Shown here: in pieces, positions 14,592-54,755 of the stretch
Position numbering within the stretch: position 1 is the stretch's first letter
How the letters are laid out: every line of letters starts with the position of its first letter
Assembly (NCBI GenBank): GCA_017590115.1
Contig: JAGGNK010007559.1
Location: 2,626,020-2,690,019, forward strand
Length of the DNA: 64,000 bases
DNA from: Montifringilla adamsi
Taxonomy: Eukaryota; Chordata; Aves; Passeriformes; Passeridae
Direction: 5' to 3'
Program-made: the position numbers and the translations under genes
Notes under the pieces: model-generated
What the model was told of the DNA's origin: nothing
Seen by the model: the letters and a program-made list of their open reading frames with translations, nothing else
The model's database searches: none

Positions 14592-14818
14592 CAGCTGGAA
14601 CTCCCTGCGCCTGTCGTAGGCGTGCTGGATGCCACTGTCTGCCCACAGGGCTCGGATGGCTGGCAGGTAGTCCAAAAAAACACCGGTCTCCACCATGCCC
14701 TGCGCCACGGTGACGGCGCGGGTGTCGAAAGCCATCACCTTGTCGCCGTTGCTCTGGTTGGCAGGGTCTCCCCACGGGATATGGAGTTTCTCTCTGGCAT
14801 CCACGAGGACTCGCACAC
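14592..14818 (-). CDS. GNA13: GNA13 coding exon 2 (G protein alpha-13), partial gene
   Basis: 227 bp encoding VRVLVDAREKLHIPWG, then NGDKVMAFDTRA, then YLPAIRALWADSGIQHAYDR and REFQL. This matches exon 2 of G-alpha-13 and is clearly closer to it than to G-alpha-12, which lacks the YLPAIRALWADSGIQ form. It covers part of the all-helical domain. The acceptor on the minus strand is TCATTGCAG and the donor is CAGCTG|GTAAGA; the exon starts with two bases of a split glycine codon. The P-loop (exon 1) and the switch and receptor-contact regions (exons 3-4) are not in readable sequence. G-alpha-13 couples GPCRs to RhoGEFs. No stop or frameshift is seen. Confidence 0.95.
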
Positions 14819-16896
14819 CTGCAATGACAAGGAAGGGCACTGTGAGCAGAGTTTCTCAGCATCTCCTGTTTCACCAGCCCAGAGGAACAATGCATCTACT
14901 CTGCACAAAGCTCAATAGGAATATCCACCCATAGGGAATGGGGATGTGTCCAAAAAACTGACCCAAACCACTACATATACAGGTAATGTCAAACCCCAGA
15001 TATGCTATCTCAAGAACATCATTACCATCAACAGGATTATCCCCACAGTGCAAATTCAATTCCTGAAAAAGTGTTATTTTTAATTACTAACTTTATCCAA
15101 CCTGTGCTACCAAACTCTTTCACTTGGCTTGAGTAAAAAGTACACTTAGAAGTTTAATTCAAAATATGTTAAACCACCTCATTTCTTGCTTTAAGACTCT
15201 CTAGGTTTTGTGCTCTCATCAACTCAGTATCCAGTTATACCAAATTATACAAAGAATCTCTATCGCTGACAGTATTTCTATGATTGCCTTTAATATTTTC
15301 AGAGAGACTAAGACGTGTACTAAAATCACCGCACTTGCTAAAAGTATGTTTCCATAGCTTAAGTGCAGAGGAATTGTATCACCTAAAGGCTTTCCTGCAC
15401 TTCTGTGGCTGTTTTGGTAAATATTCTCCAGAAGAAAAAGAGTGTTTTAAATTTCTTTTAGAAGTCCTTCTGAAGGATATAAACCCACTGTGCTCATATT
15501 GATATGGTAAATGCAGGGAAATGGTTTCTAGTACTAAATTTACTGATGAAAAAATAAAAAGAAAATTCCAGAAAGAATAAGCAACGGTAAAGGCATAGGA
15601 AGAGATATAATGAAATGTGGCAACAAACGACTGTACAGTAACATACTCATTCAGTGCCAAGGTGTTTTGTCAAGGTTCACTCCCTTACCATGTTTTTTCT
15701 CTCCGTCAAAGGCAGATATCTGTCAAATCTATCTCTGACTGCAAGAAAACAGCCTCCCAGACAGATGTGCAGTCCCTACTTGTATACCTTCAGAGCACCA
15801 AGTAGCTTTAACAATAAACTTTGACCTGGTTGAGATACTGCCTTCTACTGCTATCAATAGTTTTTCCAGGCTTGATTCATCAGCAGGTTTGTAAAACAAC
15901 TCTCTTTGAGAACTGCTAGATTTTCAGAGGCTGAGTCTGGCAACACTTGCTGTTTTGAGAAACCTCAAAGATTTTGTCCAACTATTACACAGTCCAAATT
16001 GAAAATCCAAGGAGCAATTTAGATAAGAGAGAAAATGGCTGAGGATGACCAATGAAGTCAGGATGACAGCAGTGAAATGAAGTGTCCACTACTCCCCTAA
16101 ACCATGTGTGGAGGTTTTGGCAAAGCATCTATGAGAAAGGCTCTGCCTGCGGGTTGCAGTTAATTGATGTGTCAGCCGAGTTTCCAACACAACGGCAGCG
16201 ATTCTTCCACTGCAGCGAAATGCTGAAAGCACAGGGCTGGGCTCCTCCTCACGCACTTCCAGGTGCATCTTCCCCCCATCCATTACTGCTCATTACTGCA
16301 CTCTCATTACCAGGAAATCACAGAATCACGGAATCAATTAGATTGGAAAAGACCTCTGAGATCATTCAGTCCAACCTATGACCGAACACTACCTTGTTAA
16401 TCAGACTTGCCAGTAAGTGCCACGTCCAGTCCTAAACACCTCCAGCGACAGTGACTCCACCACCTCCCTGGGCAACCCACTCCCGTCTCTGAAGTAAAGA
16501 CATTCTTCCTAATGTCCAGCATAAAGTTCCTCTGGTGCGGCTTAACACTGTCCTTTCATCCTATCTCTGGTTCCCTGGGAGCAGAGATAGGATGGGACCC
16601 CTACCTGGCTACCACGTCCTTTCAGCGGTTGTAGAGAGCGATAAGATCACTCCTGAGCGTCCTGTTCTTCAGGCTGAGCCCCCCCAGCCCCCTCAGCCGC
16701 CCTTTGTGCTCCAGCCCCTTCCCCAGCCCTGCTGTCCTTCTCTGGCCCCGCTCCAGCGCAGCACCAAAAGGCAAAGCCCGGCACCTCCCGGGCTCAAACC
16801 GCTGCTCCCGGGCCCGGGCGCCGGAGCCGCCCCGCGGGCCGCACCCGGGCGGCGCGGTGACAACCCCGCGGGCCCGGAGGGGCTGCGCGCCGGCGC
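14819..16896 (-). other. GNA13: GNA13 intron 1 (up to gap)
   Basis: No coding sequence is recognised between exon 2 and the gap. An antisense-oriented CR1 fragment occupies about 16319-16760. Composition turns strongly GC- and CpG-rich from about 16780 toward the gap. Confidence 0.7.
16319..16760 (-). mobile_element. CR1 LINE fragment, antisense, in GNA13 intron 1
   Basis: CACAGAATCACGGAATCAAT, then GGAAAAGACCTCTGAGATCA and CCACCACCTCCCTGGGCAAC, the inverted CR1 3' region. It inserts toward the GNA13 CpG island. Confidence 0.9.
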
Positions 16897-17461
16897 NNNN
16901 NNNNNNNNNNNNNNNNNNNNNNNNNNNNNNNNNNNNNNNNNNNNNNNNNNNNNNNNNNNNNNNNNNNNNNNNNNNNNNNNNNNNNNNNNNNNNNNNNNNN
17001 NNNNNNNNNNNNNNNNNNNNNNNNNNNNNNNNNNNNNNNNNNNNNNNNNNNNNNNNNNNNNNNNNNNNNNNNNNNNNNNNNNNNNNNNNNNNNNNNNNNN
17101 NNNNNNNNNNNNNNNNNNNNNNNNNNNNNNNNNNNNNNNNNNNNNNNNNNNNNNNNNNNNNNNNNNNNNNNNNNNNNNNNNNNNNNNNNNNNNNNNNNNN
17201 NNNNNNNNNNNNNNNNNNNNNNNNNNNNNNNNNNNNNNNNNNNNNNNNNNNNNNNNNNNNNNNNNNNNNNNNNNNNNNNNNNNNNNNNNNNNNNNNNNNN
17301 NNNNNNNNNNNNNNNNNNNNNNNNNNNNNNNNNNNNNNNNNNNNNNNNNNNNNNNNNNNNNNNNNNNNNNNNNNNNNNNNNNNNNNNNNNNNNNNNNNNN
17401 NNNNNNNNNNNNNNNNNNNNNNNNNNNNNNNNNNNNNNNNNNNNNNNNNNNNNNNNNNNNN
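16897..17461. other. Assembly gap of 565 N, probably hiding GNA13 exon 1
   Basis: A continuous run of N with GC-rich, CpG-dense sequence on both sides. GNA13 exon 2 lies about 2.1 kb below it on the minus strand. No start exon for GNA13 is readable anywhere else upstream, and no exon 1 donor is visible left of the gap. The first coding exon, about 280 bp in mammals and encoding the N-terminus and P-loop, is therefore most likely inside. The true gap length is unknown. Confidence 0.8.
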
Positions 17462-17720
17462 CGCGCGCGCCCCGCACCGCGCCTGCGCGCCCCGCCACGC
17501 CCGGCGCGTGACGAGCGCGGGCCCCGCCCATAGCGCGGGCTCCGCCCCCGTCCCAGCCCCTCACAGGAAATGGCGGGAGCGGAGCGCGCCGAGTCACTGA
17601 GGGCGACCCCTGAGAGCCGCCAGCCCGAGCCCGGCCTTGCACGGCACAACCCGGCCGTCCCCCCAGGTGCCTCACAGCCCTGTCCGAACGCTCCTTCAGC
17701 TCTGGCAGGCAGAGCGCTTT
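17462..17720 (-). promoter_or_regulatory. GNA13: CpG-island flank, likely GNA13 promoter
   Basis: The sequence right of the gap is CpG-rich, with GC boxes (CCCCGCCC near 17522 and CCGCCCCC near 17542), an ETS-type CAGGAAATG and a YY1-like AAATGGCGG at 17568-17576. No TATA box was seen. Its position upstream of the inferred GNA13 first exon makes it the likely promoter. The transcription start cannot be placed. Confidence 0.5.
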
Positions 17721-18000
17721 TTAACCAGACTGACAATTTACTTGTAATACTCTGCCTTTTCCTCAAGAAATCCCCCGAGTCGCTTTGAGCTTGAGCTTGA
17801 AATTGCGATTTTTCAGCACCGTTCCTGGAGGAGATCCAGGCTGTAGCTCCTGGCAGGTGCCGGCTGCTCCCCAGGAAACAGTGAAAGAACATTCAGGCAC
17901 AGGGTGCTGCTGTATAATGGAGTTAAAGGTTTATAGATGCACGTGATCATAATTTTAACGTGCTTTGTAATGGAAAATAAAATTAAGGTGGTGAATGACT

Positions 18001-18262
18001 ACATGGAGTCATAAAGGTTTGGAAGAGACCTTTAAGACCAAGTCCAACCATCCGCCCAGCATCCACAAAGCCACATCACCCAGCACCAGGTCTGCATGTT
18101 TCCCGAACACCTTCAGGGATGGTGACTCCACCACCTTCCTGGGCAGCCCCTTCCGATGCCAGACCACCCTAACAGTAATTATTTTTTTTTTTTCTAACCT
18201 AATCTGAATCCCCCATGTCTCATCTTGAGGCCATGTCCACTGGTTCTCTCCCTGTAGGCAGG
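18001..18262 (-). mobile_element. CR1 LINE fragment, antisense
   Basis: Begins with an inverted 3' terminus (GGAAGAGACCTTTAAGACCA), then ACTCCACCACCTTCCTGGGC and on to GGCCATGTCCACTGGTTCTC. Confidence 0.88.
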
Positions 18263-18279
18263 CAGAAGAAACTAAATCA

Positions 18280-18765
18280 TAGAAACAATCAATTAGGTTG
18301 GAAAAGATCTCTGAGATCATCCAGCCCAATCTGTGACTAATCACCTTTGTCAACTGGACCACAGCACCAATTGCCATATCCAGTCTTTCCTTAAGCACTT
18401 CCAGGGTGTCTCCACCACATCTCTGGGCAGTCCATTCCAATGTCTAATTACCCTTTCTATGAAGAAATTTTCCATAATATCCAACCCCAACCTCCCTTGG
18501 AGCAGCTTGAGGTAGTTTCCTCTTGTCCTGTCCCCTGTTTCCTGGAGCAGAGCCTGACTCCTACCTGGCTGCACCCTCCTGTCAGGTGTTCTAGAGTGAG
18601 AATGTCCCCCTTGAACCTTCTTTTCTCCAGGCTAAGCCTCCAGAGTTCCTTCGGCAGCTCCTGTGCTCCAGCCCCTTCCCAGCTCCATTCCCTTCTCCAG
18701 ACACACTCCAGCCCTTCAATCTTCTTCCTGAACTGCAGGGCCCAGAACTGGACACAGGAATTGAC
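18280..18765 (-). mobile_element. CR1 LINE fragment, antisense
   Basis: Starts CATAGAAACAATCAATTAGG, continues with GGAAAAGATCTCTGAGATCA and a long inverted body to CCCAGAACTGGACACAGGAA. It is the longest antisense copy here. Confidence 0.9.
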
Positions 18766-18814
18766 ACAGCCACTCCTGTCCCTGTCCTTGTCCTTGGCTT
18801 GTCATGGGTATGTT

Positions 18815-19157
18815 GAGGAGAGAAGACTGAGAGGAGATCTCATTAATGCATATACATATCTCCAATATCTCCAATGCCAAGAGGATGATCCCGGACTCTT
18901 CAGGGGTGCCCAGTGACAGGATGAGAAGCAATGGCAGTAAACTAAAACACAAGAAGTTCCACCTCAACATGAGGAAGAACTTTCCATGGAGCGGGCAGAG
19001 CCTTGGAACAGCTGCCCAGGGAGAATGTGGAGTCTCCCTCTCTAGAGACATCCCAAACACACCTGGACCTGTTCCTGGATGACCCTGCAGAGGCAGGGGG
19101 TTGGACTGGATGATCTTAGGAGGTCCCTTCCACCTTTAACCCATCTGGATTCCATGG
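18815..19157 (+). mobile_element. CR1 LINE fragment, sense
   Basis: GACTGAGAGGAGATCTCATT, then CACCTCAACATGAGGAAGAA, ending GGGTTGGACTGGATGATCTT and GGATTCCATGG. Its 5' side faces the 5' side of the preceding antisense copy. Confidence 0.9.
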
Positions 19158-22100
19158 AAACGAGCCCCAGGCTCCCCTGGCTGCAGGGAAGCTGCCGGGC
19201 AGGCGGCCCGGGGAGGTCAGCCCTCGGTCAGGGGGCAGGATGGTGCTTGCCAGCTAAGCAGGTTTTGTTCTCGCTGCAGAAAGAGAGTCGTTTTGTTAAA
19301 ACACTTGGAAAAATCGGCACGTCCTTCCTCTCTGCCTGGCTGAGAAGAGCTTCCCAGTACTGCAGGGCTGCAGCACCGAGCTGAGCAAACAGCTGGGTCC
19401 GACCTCTCCCGAGGCACAATGGGCAAAAGAGAGTGGGACTCTTTATCTGATACTCAGTTAGAAGGAGCAAAGGCTTATTTTCAGTGGTAACCCTGCATGT
19501 GAGGGGTAGAACAACTCTTAGGCTGAGGGATCTGCAAGGACTGAAAATCCCAAGGACTGAAAATGCCACACTTCAACCCAGCCCTAAGCACAGCTGTTCT
19601 TTTAGTCATTTATTTAATAAATTAACTTTAACTACCATCAGTTACACCATCGTAGTGCAAAGATTGCATTAAACATTTGTGTCTCCTTACGTCTCTTAGT
19701 CTTTGATATCTAGTGAGTTATCCTCTCAATTTTTTTCTGCTTTTTCCCCCAACATTAATCATAACTTAGAAAAAGGAAGAAATAAATGTGAAAACCGTGA
19801 GGTGAGTTTAGAACAAGGAAATGTCACTTGGGCCCATCTGGAAGGACCTTCAAAATCTGAAATGGACATCAGTGTTCTCACCTTTGGTTGGTCCCACACA
19901 GAGATAAACTGTATGGGAATTATTTCACAGGACCTTACTAGAAAGAAAAAAAAATGCATTTCTCATAGGAGAACAGGATGTGGTACAAAATTATTACAAG
20001 GAGCACATCCTGGTGCTCTTGGTACAGATGTGGAAGCCAGTCATTCCTGAGCTCTGGTCTCAGTTTTAAAATGAAGTTTTAAGATATGTGACTCAACTCT
20101 CATCTCACCTCCCTAGCTGCAGAGGACTCCTGAGTTTCTACAATCAGGTCAGTTAAGTGCTGGGCAGTCCTTGACCTCCCTGTTGCTCTCCCCTTCCCTG
20201 GGGAGCTCTCCAGAGCTCCGTTCCCGTGTGCTGGCCAGCAGCCTGGCTCCCGGCGTGCTGCCCTGCCGGAGGGGCTGTTCCTGCCCTGGAGAGCCTCAGC
20301 ACCGTCCAGCTCAGTGCGAGGCCAGCTGCATCCTCCCACCCCAGCAGCCAGGCTTCATCTCTAAGGCAGGGTGCAGAAGGTCTTTCTCTGCTTGGCTTTT
20401 TTCCTTCCTCTTTGCCACTGCTTTCCTTAGCTTTCCTGGAAAGCCCAGGAATGACGGGAAACAAATGCTGCCCCTTTGCTCTTCCCATGAGGCTGCTAAG
20501 GAAACTTCTCATTTTCGGTGCTTGTGCCCCACCAGGCAGGACAATGGACTCTGGAGATATTCCTTTAACCATTGCCTTGCTGGCAGACCTGAGCTTAAGT
20601 CACGCCTCTCTCTATGCCACAGCTCACACAATTTATTTTCTTTTTTGGGCAAACTGCTTTGAAATCTTCCTGGAAGGAACTGCGTGCTAAAACCGAGCCC
20701 CCACTTGCCACCTGCTTCACTTACGTTACCCCTTCCTTCCCCTCAGGGCGTCCCCAGCTTCCTTACATAGAAAGGTGGCTTACTCACCACATGCCTTTTG
20801 TGTTGGATGATTCAACTTTCTGATGTGTGAAGAAGGGGCAACCACGTAGGAAATGTGACCTTTTAAAGACAAGGGGGGATTCCCTTGGCAGTGCTTTCCA
20901 CAGGAGAAACTCTGGAGAATTGAGAGCGGGTTTCTTGAGAGCAATCACAGCTTGTGGGGCTGCACAAGGAGACCAGAGTGATAAAATTCAGCTTTCAGCT
21001 TTTCCCCAGCCTGGACACGCTCTGTGTGAGAGGCTGGCAGGGATCTGTGGGCTCTGGAGAGCCCTTGGACACTCAGCATTGCCCTGTGATGTGATGGGAT
21101 GTGATGTGATGGGTGTATTTCCACTACAGCATCATTCACCCTCTGCGTGGGGTAGAACACCCATGGAAACTTGCAGCTACATAAATACCACTGTATTTAC
21201 CACACAAAACAGGAGGTTAAGGAGACTCCCCAGTTAAGAGAATGTCTTTCTGCATTATCTGGGGGGCAGAAAGGCCAGGGTGAGCGTAGGGAGTCAGAAA
21301 TCTGGAGGGAGCCTGCATGGCTGCTGCTGGTGCTCTCCACCACTCTTCCTGCTGTTCAAGTCCCTTGTTCTCTTGACCAACAAATTCACACATCAGCCAG
21401 CCAGGCTGTGTCAAAGACTGGAGAATTCTTTGCTTTCCACAAGTGTGGGTTTCATGATTAGAGGCCCAGGAGTGCCTGCCCTAGACAAGCCTCTATAATC
21501 TGATTTAAATGCCTCGTGCTTCATGTGGCAGATCTGCCGAGAGCATTAACTGCTGGGGTGGTTCACCTGGGCACAGGTGAAATCTCAGCTCGTGTCCGAC
21601 CATGTGTTTGGTGCTGTGGGTCACTCACAGATGTTAATGAAGCTGAATTTACCTTGGACATCTTGTGGAACTTACACTAAGTAGCTTTTTAACAGAGGAA
21701 TATCCACAAGCTTCATCATAGCTTGTCAGAGAAGACTAGAAATAGAAAAAAATCCACACCTGACCTGTGAGGGGGTGTTTGGGGGATCGGAAGGATTTAA
21801 AATTATCGGAATCTTTGGAGCTCAGTGAGGCTGAAGAGCTCACACCTCAGCGTGAGCTTCTCAGAGCTATTTTTCCTGGATCTCCTGCAAGACCATTTTA
21901 TTTTTGAACTCAATTGAAGACCCAGATTTCAAATGTTTCTCGTGAATAAGACACTTATATTCCTCAGTGGAACTGTTGAAGTCAGCATTTTGGGATGAAA
22001 TTACCATTTTTATTCCTTTAAGTATGTGGGACATGGGAAGTTGTTGGTAGTTGATCCTTTACTTAGGCCAGTGGTAGCACCACACCTGGAGTATTTCTGA

Positions 22101-22978
22101 GTCCTTTTTAAACTGCAAATGATTCAGAGGAATCATTGCAGACTATAACAAGTTTTTCTATTTTGCCTATCAAACCAAGAAAATGAGCTACATCTTTTTA
22201 TGTGGTCCTTACTCTGATATTATCTCCCAAAGAATTCCTTGCATGTACTCCTGCCAGTATCTGTCTGTCTAAGAGATGGAAGCACTCAGGTTCACTAGCA
22301 TCATCAAAATGCCTGCTTGCCTTTGCTGTCCTTTCTCTTGCTTCCTAACTCCCCTCTGAACTCCCTTTTTCCTCCCTTTTGCCTCCAGGACCATCTGTGC
22401 CACTGAGTTTGTCACCCTTGGCCTTTCAGAGGGACACCAGGATCTGAACTAGTTTGGCAGAACAAAACAGCACTTCAGACCCTGAATTATGAGACACTGC
22501 AAACATGAAGAGCTCCCCTCCTGCTCCTTTGGCCATCAGCTGATGCCTTGAAGCATGAGGCAGGATAATGTGGGTACCAGAGTGGAATGACAGAGGTTGC
22601 TCGTCATCTGCATGGAGCAGAGTGTCTGATTAGCAGCTGCTGTGACTTACGGGGGAATTCCACATGGGAAGGGCTGAGCAGACACAGGGGAAAGGCCTTC
22701 CAAAGCACTGGCTTGTCTGGGTGCTATGAAAGAGCAGAGCTAAAGATAAAACACTTCCACAGGGCAGCGAAGCAATTGGGAAAGCAGCCTCTGCCTTCAG
22801 GGCATTGCTGTTCATGGAAAAAGCTCTGCTCTGAGCTCAGAGCCAGCCTGTTCCCCTCCAGCGTGAGAACCACAGATCCTAAATCCAGAGCAGTCACAAA
22901 CACCGTGGTGGGGAAGACACTGCCCTGAGAAACAGCTGCACACATGTGGGAAGTGTGAGTGCTCCCTGTGTGACACGG

Positions 22979-23719
22979 CATTCCATTCCATTCCATTTCA
23001 CTCCATTCCATTCCACTCCATTCCATCCCATTCTGTTCCATCTTGTCCCATTCTGTCCCATTCCATTCCATTCCATTCCTTTTCATCCCATCCCATCCCA
23101 TCCCATCCCATCCCATCCCATCCCATCCCATCTCGTCCTGTCCCGTTCCATTCCATCTCATTCTGTTCCGTTCCGTCCCATTCCATTCCACTCCATTCCA
23201 CTCCATTCCATCCCATTCTGTTCCATTCCATTCCATTCCTTTTCATCCCATCCCATCCCGTCCTGTCCCGTTCCGTCCCATTCCATTCCATTCCATTCCA
23301 TTCCATTCCATCCCCTTCTGTTCCATCTTGTCCCATTCTGTCCCATTCCATTCCATTCCTTTTCATCCCATCCCATCCTGTCCCGTCCTGTTCCATTCCA
23401 TCTCGTTCTGTTCCGTTCCGTCCCATTCCGTCCCGTCCCATTCCATTCCATTCCATTCCACTCCATTCCATTCCACCCCATTCCATTCCATCTTGTCCCA
23501 TTCTGTCCCATTCCATTCCATTCCTTTTCATCCCATCCCATCCCGTCCTGTCCTGTCCTGTTCCATTCCACCTCGTTCTGTTCCGTTCCGTCCCATTCCG
23601 TCCCGTCCCATTCCGTTCCGTCCCGTCCCACCCCACTCCATTCCATTCCATTCCATTCCATTCCATTCCATTCCATTCCATTCCATTCCATTCCATTCCA
23701 TTCCATTCCATTCCATTCC
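22979..23719. repeat. Pentanucleotide CATTC/GGAAT tandem array (about 740 bp)
   Basis: Perfect and variant repeats of TTCCA (GGAAT on the other strand), with runs of CATCC, GTCCC and GTTCC variants. The last roughly 80 bp (23640-23718) is a nearly pure TTCCA run. A 5-bp unit without stop codons keeps long frames open on both strands; these are not genes. It resembles the GGAAT unit of human satellite II/III in sequence only. It ends less than 200 bp from the RGS9 start codon. Confidence 0.97.
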
Positions 23720-23918
23720 GTCCCAGCCCCTCCGCGCCCTCCCACGGGCGCCCCCAAGCGGTCGCCCCCCGCCTTCATGCAAATGAGCGCGGGGCAGCGG
23801 GTGCTGATTGGCTGCGGCGCGCAGCGGTGGCGCCGCCCCCGGCGTGTGGCGGTGTCCGCAGCCAGGTGCGCGGGCCGGGGCTGTGCTGCTCCGCTCCGCT
23901 CCGCTCCGTACCGCCACC
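23720..23918 (+). promoter_or_regulatory. RGS9: RGS9 promoter and 5' UTR
   Basis: CpG-rich DNA between the pentamer array and the RGS9 ATG. It contains an octamer ATGCAAAT at 23777-23784 and an inverted CCAAT box, GATTGG, with its core at 23807-23811. A short CCGCT repeat sits at about 23890-23909, just before the start codon. No TATA box was seen. The motifs are visible; their use is inferred. Confidence 0.6.

Positions 23919-54755
<30,837 letters not shown>

Larger units (their letters stand above)
17721..22978. other. Intergenic region between GNA13 and RGS9
   Basis: No exon with splice signals and family similarity was recognised. A CR1 cluster fills much of 18000-19157. The remaining open frames, including a 163-codon frame near 20171-20662, have no recognisable domain and look like chance frames. 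The two genes are divergently transcribed across this segment. Confidence 0.65.

Noticed and set aside
14450..14934. Plus-strand frames over GNA13 exon 2, up to 152 codons
   Set aside because: Antisense shadows of a conserved coding exon.
16535..17892. Open frames of 293-399 codons around the gap
   Set aside because: Most of their length is unknown residues from the run of N, and the readable parts are GC-rich chance frames or CR1.
22020..22200. Possible old CR1-like fragment (CACCACACCTGGAGTATTTC)
   Set aside because: Only one short stretch resembles CR1 and no terminus was found, so it is too weak to list.
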